A stretch of 64,000 nt of DNA from Mucilaginibacter sp. Its GTDB lineage: Bacteria > Bacteroidota > Bacteroidia > Sphingobacteriales > Sphingobacteriaceae. The stretch spans positions 1 through 64,000 of the forward strand of contig NZ_JANYGQ010000005.1 in assembly GCF_025359345.1 (NCBI RefSeq), read 5' to 3'. How positions within the stretch are numbered: position 1 is the first letter of the stretch; each line of letters starts with the position of its first letter. The notes beneath the pieces were generated by a model that did no database searches, was not told the origin of the DNA, and was given only the letters and a program-made list of their open reading frames with translations. Made by a program: the position numbers and the translations under genes. Shown piece after piece: positions 16,591-24,419 of this stretch.

Positions 16591-16713
16591 CAACCACGGC
16601 GATACAGAGGAGTCACAGAGAGCACGGAGAAAAAATAATGGCGTGAAATTTTCACCATTAAGGCTCTGTATCCTCTGTGAATTTCTTTGTGTCCTCTGTG
16701 GTAAATAATGACC
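16591..16713. repeat. CACAGAGGA inverted repeat element
   Basis: Left half AACCACGGCGATACAGAGG, then AGTCACAGAGAGCACGGAG, faces right half CTCTGTATCCTCTGTG, then TTTGTGTCCTCTGTGG. The same word (CCACAGAGG..CACAGAG) is common in intergenic DNA of many unrelated bacteria. It lies in the gap between the GH20 and GH30-like genes, which otherwise holds nothing. Confidence 0.75.
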
Positions 16714-16724
16714 AGGGGGAAATA

Positions 16725-18530
16725 TTATTTTCTCTTTTTACCTTTTGTATAATGCTTTTTAATCCCGGTTTTAGCTTCGCCTTTTTTGCTATGATGCTTG
16801 CTAACCTTTGATTTATGCCCATGTCCGTGCTTTTTATACTTCCCGGGTTTCACGACGATTTTAGGCGCGAAATCAACCGGCTCAGGGTGCATGGTTATAT
16901 CAAATGGGTTGAAGTAATAAATACCAGCCTTATCGTACCAGGAAAAATTAACTTTCAGCCTTTCATTAAATGATGTCTCATCTTTACGTGCCGAGTCCGT
17001 CCAAGCTGCTTCTGATAGCGCTGCCAGGCGGGGAAACACCATAAAATCAAGGCGCTTCGGCGATTCAACTAGTTCAGTCCACAAATTTGCCTGCACACCA
17101 AGTATAAGCGGGGATTGTATTTCATCAGCCGGAAATTCTTTATAAGGGAAATTGTACACGCCGCTCACCGTACTAAATTGAGTGCTGCTCCAACGGCGCC
17201 CGGCGATATGGCTTTTATCCTGCACAAAATCAAAATACAAGGGAAGTCTTGGGCACAGTACCACCTGGTATTTTTTCTGCAAGGCCAGCCTTAGTTGCGA
17301 AGGAACATTTTGCCGCCACCAGAATACTATTGTTTTATCAGCAGGCAAGTCTGTTTCCGCAGCTTCATCCCAGCATAAAATTTTGCTGTTCATTTTGACG
17401 ACTGAATCGGCCATGCGGCGGAAAAAATAATGCTCCAAATCTGCCAGCGAAGTGAAATTATTCCTGGTAAGCATCTCCGTTATAGCTGGTCGCCCAGCCC
17501 ACGCTTGCATACCCAGTGCAACTTCGTCTCCACCCAGGTGAATCATCCCAGCCGGAAATAATGAGTTGGTTTCTTTCAGTATATCGGCCAAAAACTGGTA
17601 GGTTTTCTCGTTCGCTGGGTCGAACGTAAAGTTTGGATATTTAGCCACGCTTCCGCCTGTGTATTCGGGGTAGGCTTTATTTGCTGCGGTAGCGTGCCCC
17701 GGCATATCAATTTCGGGGATAACAGTTATAAACCTTTCGGCCGCATAGGCCACAATTTCCCTAATATCAGCCTGGGTGTAATATTTTGCGGGTGCGAGTG
17801 TGTCAGTTTTGTTGCCGATGCCACCTACCGATGTCAGCAAAGGATATTTTTTTATCTCGATGCGCCAGCCGTTAACATCGGTTAGGTGCCAGTGAAATTT
17901 GTTCAGCTTGTAAAAGGCCATCCAATCCAGTAATTGTTTAACCTTTTCCTTCCCAAAAAAATGACGCGACTCATCAAGCATAAAGCCCCTCCATTGGTAG
18001 CGCGGGGCATCGTTTATTTCAACCGCCGGTAAATTAACCAGTCCTTGCGGCTGAGCGCGTATCATTTGTAATAGCGACACCAATCCATAGAAGACCCCTT
18101 CGCTGCTGGCCGAAGTAATAGTTATTTTAGTTGATTCTATTTTCAACCTGTACGAGCCGGGCAGTTCGTCCCTTTTCACCAGCTGCAGATCAATCGTTGC
18201 TTTGGTTTCATCCGGGTCAACCGCTATGGAGGAACCGTTATATTTTTGGAATTCTGTTTGTAAATAATTAGCCTGCGGCAGTAATGAGTTGTCGTTCATC
18301 CCAATCACCGTGCTGTTGCTTATTTTAAACTGCCCTTCTGCCTTTACAACCGATTTTGGAAGGGGGATAATATTTACGTTTTGTGCAGATAGAAAAAATG
18401 GAAAAACAATCAAGAGGAACACTAATTTCACGAATTGAGGTGACACTAATTTCACGAACTTTAACGAATTACACGAATTTTTGAGGGCGCTTTTATCTGG
18501 AGATTGAGTTCTTAATTTCAATAAATTCAT
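16725..18530 (-). CDS. Secreted beta-N-acetylhexosaminidase, GH20
   Basis: A 601-residue GH20 enzyme releasing terminal GlcNAc/GalNAc. The N-terminal GH20b domain (I-I-P-L-P-K-S-V) is followed by the catalytic barrel, with G-F-M-L-D-E-S-R-H, K-F-H-W-H-L-T-D, V-I-P-E-I-D-M-P-G-H and the Asp-Glu pair in H-L-G-G-D-E-V near residue 335. The last 45 residues are an unusual Lys/His-rich tail (K-K-H-G-H-G-H-K-S-K, ending K-G-K-K-R-K). The N-terminus before the signal core (L-L-I-V-F-P-F-F-L-S-A) is made of AATTCGTG repeat copies, giving K-F-V-K-L-V twice. An in-frame GTG at the second copy may be the original start. Confidence 0.93.
   Translation of the reverse strand: MNLLKLRTQSPDKSALKNSCNSLKFVKLVSPQFVKLVFLLIVFPFFLSAQNVNIIPLPKSVVKAEGQFKISNSTVIGMNDNSLLPQANYLQTEFQKYNGSSIAVDPDETKATIDLQLVKRDELPGSYRLKIESTKITITSASSEGVFYGLVSLLQMIRAQPQGLVNLPAVEINDAPRYQWRGFMLDESRHFFGKEKVKQLLDWMAFYKLNKFHWHLTDVNGWRIEIKKYPLLTSVGGIGNKTDTLAPAKYYTQADIREIVAYAAERFITVIPEIDMPGHATAANKAYPEYTGGSVAKYPNFTFDPANEKTYQFLADILKETNSLFPAGMIHLGGDEVALGMQAWAGRPAITEMLTRNNFTSLADLEHYFFRRMADSVVKMNSKILCWDEAAETDLPADKTIVFWWRQNVPSQLRLALQKKYQVVLCPRLPLYFDFVQDKSHIAGRRWSSTQFSTVSGVYNFPYKEFPADEIQSPLILGVQANLWTELVESPKRLDFMVFPRLAALSEAAWTDSARKDETSFNERLKVNFSWYDKAGIYYFNPFDITMHPEPVDFAPKIVVKPGKYKKHGHGHKSKVSKHHSKKGEAKTGIKKHYTKGKKRK
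18420..18480. repeat. AATTCGTG-type repeats inside the GH20 5' end
   Basis: Copies of ACACTAATTTCACGAA, with GAATTACACGAATTT, are arranged head to tail within codons 15-37 of the hexosaminidase. The related inverted copies are at 18570-18650. The repeat word therefore became part of the coding frame. Confidence 0.75.
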
Positions 18531-18569
18531 TATTAATTAATGGAGCTTAGTTTTGTTTTTAATGCCTGT

Positions 18570-18650
18570 TTAATTCGTGTAATTCGACTTAATTCGTAAA
18601 AATCTGTGCTTATTAAATTCACTTTAATTCGTGACCATTCGTGCCTGAAT
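18570..18650. repeat. AATTCGTG intergenic repeat element
   Basis: TTAATTCGTGTAATTCGACTTAATTCGT and TTAATTCGTGACCATTCGTG copies, opposite in orientation to those at 18420-18480. Together they enclose the GH20 start codon. The element ends exactly at the stop of the GT39-type gene. Confidence 0.75.
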
Positions 18651-20279
18651 TTAGTTCCCAAACGGCGGCAGGCCAACCAGTTGCCTGTACAATGGTAGAT
18701 CCATGCGTTTAGCTGCCGGCACATGAAAGTTTTTTCCATAAAAAACCTGCAGCTTATATTCTACCCTGCCGCTGCGGACTATATCAATGTCAGGTAATTG
18801 TGTTACACTGTCGAAAAATGGTTTGGCATCGGCATTAACATCCAGTTGCTCCTGGTCGCTAATGATGATGGCGTCTTTGCCTACCAGCTTTTTCGGTTCA
18901 ACCATAAAAGCCAGGTTGCGCGGGTCGTTATTAAACACCGCGATGTCCTTCGTCCCCTTAAGCGCCCAGTCGACTTTACCAGTTAACCACCAGCGTGGGG
19001 TACCGGTAAATATGTTGGGATTATTTGTCCAGCCTTCTTTATCAAAACGGGTTTTTATGTCGGTATAATCTACCCCTTGAATAGTTGGGTCGTTATTGTC
19101 GCCATGAAAGTGGTATACCATCCATTTAGGACCATACCATTGCCAAAACCCGGTGACCATGTGGGTACCAAGCACGCTTATAGTAATCAAAGTAAAATAT
19201 ACCGCGAAGTTAAGCCACCTGCGGGTTAGCACAGTGCCTTTGCCCGTTGTACTTAAACACCTGTCGATGCCAAAACCAAGCGGTATAAACAGCATCATAT
19301 ATCCCGGTGCCTGCCAGTGGAAGTGAAATTGCAGGTTCGACCATAGGGTAACTATCGTAAAAAACACAAGTGGCAGTATAGCCATCCAAAATGTAAAGCT
19401 GTAAGCCAGCAGTTGCTTGCGTAATTTGTACGATATGTATAGTTGTCTTACAATGGGTATCCAAATCCATGGCAGCAGGAACGCTGCCTGACCGCCTATG
19501 CTGCGGAAAAACCAGTCGAAATGCAGTTTAAAATGTTCACCGCTTGCCCCTGCCCTAGAACCCTGGAAAACGAAAGATACCCAGCCGTTTTGTGCGTTCC
19601 ACAACAATACCGGCGATGCCATAATGATTGTGATAAGCACCGCTAAATACGGCCCTGGATGACGGAGCCAGTGGCGCTGGCTTTTATTGGTAACCACAAA
19701 CATAAATACACCTGCAAATAAAAACAGCACGTGGTATTTGCTCAACGTAGCGAAGCCCATGCTCACCCCTACCGCCAACCAAAGCAACCATGTTCTGCGG
19801 CTGTAACGCGTGGCTTCCGATTTCTCGGCGCCGGGGCCAACCATTAACTGAACAATATAGTATGTTGCCAGCATCCAGAAAAACATCAGCGGCGCATCGG
19901 GCTGAAACCAACAGGCGATAGCCACGGTAAAAACCGCGCTTAAATTCATTGCCGCAACCGCCCAAAAGCCGGCCTTTGCTGTAAATAATTTCTGGGTAAC
20001 CAGAAACATCAGCCAGCTGGTACCGGCAAACAGCAGCACCGCCGGGAACCTAAGCCCGAAATTATTTAACCCGAATATTTTTACACTGATGCCGCTCAAC
20101 CAAAAAAACAAAGGCGGCTGGTCGAAATAGCTTAAATCGAAGTTAAGCGCGCCGCGGAAGTAGTAGGATTCGCCGATGCCGAGCCCTGTATAGCCTGCAA
20201 TTAAGCAACGAAGCGCGAATGTTATAAAGATTAATATTGCTGCGGACCTCGCTGCATTATCTTCTGTAAGTTTCTTCAT
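18651..20279 (-). CDS. GT39/ArnT-like membrane glycosyltransferase
   Basis: A 542-residue multi-pass inner-membrane protein (about 10-12 hydrophobic segments) with a soluble C-terminal part. The first loop G-I-G-E-S-Y-Y-F-R-G-A, then D-Q-P-P-L-F-F-W-L-S, carries the acidic catalytic residue and the D-Q-P-P-L motif of the PMT_2/ArnT family. Such enzymes move a sugar from a polyprenyl-phosphate donor to lipid or protein on the outer face of the membrane. Acceptor unknown. It is transcribed after the acyltransferase and before GH20, and fits an envelope glycan role. Confidence 0.85.
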   Translation of the reverse strand: MKKLTEDNAARSAAILIFITFALRCLIAGYTGLGIGESYYFRGALNFDLSYFDQPPLFFWLSGISVKIFGLNNFGLRFPAVLLFAGTSWLMFLVTQKLFTAKAGFWAVAAMNLSAVFTVAIACWFQPDAPLMFFWMLATYYIVQLMVGPGAEKSEATRYSRRTWLLWLAVGVSMGFATLSKYHVLFLFAGVFMFVVTNKSQRHWLRHPGPYLAVLITIIMASPVLLWNAQNGWVSFVFQGSRAGASGEHFKLHFDWFFRSIGGQAAFLLPWIWIPIVRQLYISYKLRKQLLAYSFTFWMAILPLVFFTIVTLWSNLQFHFHWQAPGYMMLFIPLGFGIDRCLSTTGKGTVLTRRWLNFAVYFTLITISVLGTHMVTGFWQWYGPKWMVYHFHGDNNDPTIQGVDYTDIKTRFDKEGWTNNPNIFTGTPRWWLTGKVDWALKGTKDIAVFNNDPRNLAFMVEPKKLVGKDAIIISDQEQLDVNADAKPFFDSVTQLPDIDIVRSGRVEYKLQVFYGKNFHVPAAKRMDLPLYRQLVGLPPFGN

Positions 20280-20357
20280 TAAAATAAAATGAGCACAGTT
20301 TGCAAGGGCACAAATCTCTTAAAAAAATCGCTAATTATCAGGGTTTTTATTGGGAGA

Positions 20358-21410
20358 TTAACCCGAAATCCATTTCCCCACAAATGGTACTTTATTAACC
20401 ACCCAAACCAACGCCAGCGTTATAATAAAACAAATCAGCGCTGTAAGTGGAATCGAGACTCCCGGTGTGCAGAGTTTATAACTTATTCCAAGCGGGTCTT
20501 CTAAAAGATATAATATCAGCGCATGCGCAAGATAGATGCCGTAATTAAAGCTGCCTGCAAAATCGCGGATTCGAATAATTACCGGCGATAGTTTTGGCGC
20601 AGATAATTTGAAAATCATAAATACACTGGCCGCAAGCAACACAACCAGCGGACTAAGCGGCTCGAAAAACATGGTACCCGGCCACTGTTTACTGTCGACA
20701 ATTAACCGCGAGCCAATTGCGATAAACAAGATGCTTGCGATAAACAGCAGGATCATCCATAAGCGCAAATGTTTAATCTTAAAATTCTTGAAGGCCAGGT
20801 AATGGCCCAACACAAGGTAGCCTGCAAACCCTACAAAATAATGCGTATCTACAGATGATCCGTAGCGCGCCATATAAGGTTGGCTTATCAGAATTACGGC
20901 AAACCAAACCACCAAAAAATACAGTGTTTCCTTTTCCGACGCGTTGCGCACAAACTTCCCTATAACCGGGATAAAGAAATAAAGCCCAATTAACATGTAT
21001 ACATACCATAAATGGTACGAACTGCCTGACGCCAGTAAACGCAAAACCATTTTAACATTCGCCAAAACTGTACTTTTCAATACAAGGTCTTCGTTATATA
21101 CAGAATAGGCAATATAAACCAGGCTCCAAAACACGAAAGGCACAATTACCCTTACCGTGCGTTTCTTTAAAAAATCACCAATTTCATATTCCCTGTGTAA
21201 CAGCAATGCCCCGGTTACCATAACAAATACCGGCACCGCAAAACGCACTATCGCATTAAAACAATCCGCAACCACCCAGTCGCTCAACGGAATCTTGCCG
21301 TATTGTATCAGCAATACGCTGTTGCTGTGCAACATTATTACTGCAAACAGCGCAACAAGGCGGAGATTATTTATCCAGTCAATGTTTTGGGGTTTGGTTG
21401 GGGACATCAT
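20358..21410 (-). CDS. Acyltransferase 3 family membrane protein
   Basis: A 350-residue integral membrane protein with about 10 hydrophobic segments. It starts with the family's N-terminal R-L-V-A-L-F-A-V-I-M-L-H-S-N, whose His is the proposed catalytic base, and later has K-K-R-T-V-R-V-I-V-P-F-V-F-W-S. These proteins O-acetylate or O-acylate sugars of exported polysaccharides. Its ATG overlaps the stop of the phosphatase gene by 4 bp, so the two are translationally coupled. Confidence 0.9.
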   Translation of the reverse strand: MMSPTKPQNIDWINNLRLVALFAVIMLHSNSVLLIQYGKIPLSDWVVADCFNAIVRFAVPVFVMVTGALLLHREYEIGDFLKKRTVRVIVPFVFWSLVYIAYSVYNEDLVLKSTVLANVKMVLRLLASGSSYHLWYVYMLIGLYFFIPVIGKFVRNASEKETLYFLVVWFAVILISQPYMARYGSSVDTHYFVGFAGYLVLGHYLAFKNFKIKHLRLWMILLFIASILFIAIGSRLIVDSKQWPGTMFFEPLSPLVVLLAASVFMIFKLSAPKLSPVIIRIRDFAGSFNYGIYLAHALILYLLEDPLGISYKLCTPGVSIPLTALICFIITLALVWVVNKVPFVGKWISG

Positions 21411-21949
21411 TTTTTATTAGTAATAACTTTATAATACTCCTCCAATTCCTTCAACATCGCTATCTGCCCGGGCCTGGGGTTTATAAATATCCTTACCCGT
21501 TTTATCATGGCATAGGCATCGGCATAAGTTAAACCTGTTTTTATTAAATAAGCCATCGCCATAGTTGGGCCACGGCCAAGCCCCTGGCGGCAATGCACGT
21601 AAACACTACCGCCGTTTTTAATTTCATTATCTATAAAATCGGCACCTTTCAATAAAATATCCAAAGGTGGCGGTGTATTATCAACAGTTGGCAGGTGCAG
21701 GTACTTTATCCCTTCGTGTTCGGCATCGCTGTAATCGTTATGCATGCGCATGTTTACTATGGCGGTAACTCCCAGTGCTTTTAATTTTTTTAGCCCTAAC
21801 AGGTTATACTGGCTGCCCAAAAACAAATGTGCAGTAATTTGCGATCGGTTTAAACGCGGCAATCCGGTTACTATACGGTGGGCGTTATCATACATATAAT
21901 CCAAAACCAGCCCAGTCCCGGTAAAAACACTTTTTAGCTTATTTATCAT
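21407..21949 (-). CDS. Dual-specificity protein phosphatase
   Basis: A 180-residue cytoplasmic Cys-based phosphatase. The P-loop H-C-R-Q-G-L-G-R (HCX5R) lies near residues 118-126, and an Asp in V-D-N-T-P-P upstream may be the general acid. S-Q-I-T-A-H-L-F-L-G-S-Q-Y-N is the typical DSP start. It lies between a polysaccharide deacetylase (16 bp upstream) and an acyltransferase (4-bp overlap). This context suggests control of envelope polysaccharide production, but a lipid-phosphate or polyprenyl substrate is equally possible. Confidence 0.9.
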   Translation of the reverse strand: MINKLKSVFTGTGLVLDYMYDNAHRIVTGLPRLNRSQITAHLFLGSQYNLLGLKKLKALGVTAIVNMRMHNDYSDAEHEGIKYLHLPTVDNTPPPLDILLKGADFIDNEIKNGGSVYVHCRQGLGRGPTMAMAYLIKTGLTYADAYAMIKRVRIFINPRPGQIAMLKELEEYYKVITNKK

Positions 21950-21965
21950 AATATACCGGTAGTGC

Positions 21966-22760
21966 TCAGCCCCCTTTATTCGCTGTTGTTATATAATCCA
22001 TGGCCTGCTGAAACGTGGTGACCCAAATCTCTTGTTTGTTTTTTGCAAGATATTCCAATAATTCTCTATGTGCCTTTGTCGACGTAGTTATAAAATCGCC
22101 TCCAATTCCGTGAAACATAAATATCCCCATTCCCCCACTTTGCTTAACTTTTTTCACAAAATCAATCAGCTTGCTTGCGGGGGTATCTTCTTCAAGACCG
22201 TATGACGGTATCAGCATTGGATCGAGTTTTTTAAAGTTGGTAATAATGGCGTCATCTACATCGCCACCTATACGGGCGTATTTTATCATGCCGGTTTTTC
22301 GTAACGAATCAATATAACTTTTACCCCCTACCTCTGTTTCAGTACAAGGGTAAGCGTATGTACGCGTGGTTTTACCGTCAATGGCGTAAAGCATACTATT
22401 CATGGTGTATATCTCACGCAAAATCTGGAATATCGTGTATCGCTCGGCTGCATTAACTGAATTGTCGGGCATAGTGGTGCTCAAACATGGATGAAAAAGC
22501 GTATGGTTTGCCAGCTCATGTCCTTTTTTGGCCGCTTTGCGCCATTGGCGAATATTATTGCTGTTAAGTTCGCCGGTCAAAAAAAAGGTTCCTTTCAGCT
22601 GCAATGAATCCAGCTGCGGGATCGCAGTTTTTAACTGCGAATCGAGCGCATCATCATAAGTTAGTACAATCACCGCTTTTTTATGATGAGGCCAGTTTAT
22701 TTTGTGCTGAGCCGTTGCAGCCGTACTTAACAAAAGGAAAAACAGGATAAACCGTTTCAT
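21966..22760 (-). CDS. Secreted polysaccharide deacetylase (NodB/CE4-like)
   Basis: About 264 residues from ATG 22760, with a signal peptide (M-K-R-F-I-L-F-F-L-L-L-S-T-A-A). NodB-fold motifs: T-Y-D-D-A (Asp base and metal Asp), and H-E-L-A-N-H-T-L-F-H-P (metal His residues in HxxxH). R-T-Y-A-Y-P-C is the motif-3 region and M-F-H-G-I-G-G motif 5. It removes N- or O-acetyl groups from an exported glycan. An earlier in-frame start at 22814 would place residues before the signal peptide, so I reject it. First gene of the cluster with phosphatase and acyltransferase. Confidence 0.88.
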   Translation of the reverse strand: MKRFILFFLLLSTAATAQHKINWPHHKKAVIVLTYDDALDSQLKTAIPQLDSLQLKGTFFLTGELNSNNIRQWRKAAKKGHELANHTLFHPCLSTTMPDNSVNAAERYTIFQILREIYTMNSMLYAIDGKTTRTYAYPCTETEVGGKSYIDSLRKTGMIKYARIGGDVDDAIITNFKKLDPMLIPSYGLEEDTPASKLIDFVKKVKQSGGMGIFMFHGIGGDFITTSTKAHRELLEYLAKNKQEIWVTTFQQAMDYITTANKGG

Positions 22761-23047
22761 AACAGCGGATGGAATATAAAGTAAAGAAATAAAACATTTA
22801 CCAGTTATTGTCAAACTTTATCTAATAAAATCTCGTAATAGGTGTTGCCAGGCCGTGCTAATAGTTTTAGGCGCCGGTAGGTTTCTATCTTAATGACAAA
22901 AATCCACCGTCCTGCAAATGTTAAAGTGCAAATAAAGTCACTATATACAAACCATTAGTGTTATTTTTAGTTAATAATTAGTACTTGCCGCGTGTAGTGA
23001 TCCTGCCATTGTCACTTTTGAATTATAACGACAGTTATTCAATTAAA

Positions 23048-24379
23048 ATGATGCAATCCTTCTGGAAAAAATGTCTTGGATACCCTCCCGCTTTCTCGTT
23101 AGAAGCGCGGATATTTAATGCAATTTGCCTTGTATCTGCTGTTACTTTATTTCTCAACGTTTTTTTAAACTCCCTGTTAGGTATTTCACAATTAGTTATT
23201 TTAATGGTGGCTGTATTTATTATCTCAGTTCTCTGTTATTATTACTCCCGTTTTAAAATGAAGCTGAATAGCTGCATCATCATATACATGATTGCATCTA
23301 ATATTCTTATCGTTATAAACTATAAATATAATTCGGGCATTAACGGCCCCACACTTTTAATTTTTATACTCTCTTATTTCCTTACCATTTCCGTCGTTCC
23401 TCAAAAACAATATTGGTTTTGGATAACGCTTAACATTGCAATTGTTACCACATTGCTTGTGTTTGAATATAAATACCCGGGGGCAATAATTAATACTTAT
23501 CCTGATGCTAAACATCGTTTTATTGACTTCGGCTATACCTATATTATTAGTGTGTTCTTTATTTTTATGATTACCACAGCAGTAAGGAAAAGCTATCATA
23601 CCGAAAGGAAATTGGTTGAGCAAAAAGCAATAGAACTGGCCTATGCAAATGACACCATGAACAAACTGTTTTCTATCCTGGCGCACGACCTGCGCTCGCC
23701 TTTAGCATCGATAGAAAATTTTCTGGATGTACTTTCGTCGTTTAAGCTGACTGAAGATGAAAGACTATCAATACAAAGAGAGTTGCTTACTTCCACGCAA
23801 AACACGCAGGAAATGCTTACAAATTTGCTTTTATGGAGTAAATCGCAAATGAAAGGCGTGACTGTAAACCTGGTTATGGTAAACCTGAAAAAAACCTTAC
23901 AAACGACCTTACAGATTCTTAAAACTGTAGCGGCCGAAAAAGGCATTCAATTTACAGAGCAGATAAATAATTCGATTTTTATTATGGCTGATGCGGATAT
24001 GCTGCAGCTTATAGTTAGAAATCTGATAAACAACTCTCTTAAATTCACAAATCCCGGCGGGCAAATCATAATATCTGCAGACATTGCCGGCAGCGATTGC
24101 CGTATAGTTATAAAAGACAGTGGCCTTGGAATTCCTTATGAACAACAAAATGAAATTTTCTCGTTAAAGGCCCAATCAACCTTAGGTACCAAAAACGAAA
24201 AGGGTGTTGGTTTAGGCTTGTTATTATGCAAAGAATTTACCGAATCGCAGCATGGGAAAATTACATTTGAAAGCAAACCGGGAGCCGGAACCACATTTTA
24301 TGTAAGCTTTAAATTATGGCAGGACATTAATAAAAATGGCAAATACCCGGACTTGTCAACAAATAAAAGCAAGGTGTAA
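23048..24379 (+). CDS. Membrane sensor histidine kinase (orphan)
   Basis: About 443 residues from ATG 23048 (an in-frame TTG lies at 22985). The N-terminal 180 residues hold about six hydrophobic segments without a large periplasmic domain, so it probably senses within the membrane. The kinase core has an H-box (S-I-L-A-H-D-L-R-S-P-L), N-box (R-N-L-I-N-N-S-L-K-F-T), G1 (D-S-G-L-G-I-P) and G2 (G-V-G-L-G-L-L-L-C-K). There is no receiver domain and no response regulator gene beside it, so the partner is elsewhere. Confidence 0.93.
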   Translation: MMQSFWKKCLGYPPAFSLEARIFNAICLVSAVTLFLNVFLNSLLGISQLVILMVAVFIISVLCYYYSRFKMKLNSCIIIYMIASNILIVINYKYNSGINGPTLLIFILSYFLTISVVPQKQYWFWITLNIAIVTTLLVFEYKYPGAIINTYPDAKHRFIDFGYTYIISVFFIFMITTAVRKSYHTERKLVEQKAIELAYANDTMNKLFSILAHDLRSPLASIENFLDVLSSFKLTEDERLSIQRELLTSTQNTQEMLTNLLLWSKSQMKGVTVNLVMVNLKKTLQTTLQILKTVAAEKGIQFTEQINNSIFIMADADMLQLIVRNLINNSLKFTNPGGQIIISADIAGSDCRIVIKDSGLGIPYEQQNEIFSLKAQSTLGTKNEKGVGLGLLLCKEFTESQHGKITFESKPGAGTTFYVSFKLWQDINKNGKYPDLSTNKSKV

Positions 24380-24419
24380 TAGCAGCCTAACCCTTTAAGT
24401 TTTAAACCCGGATAGGCGT

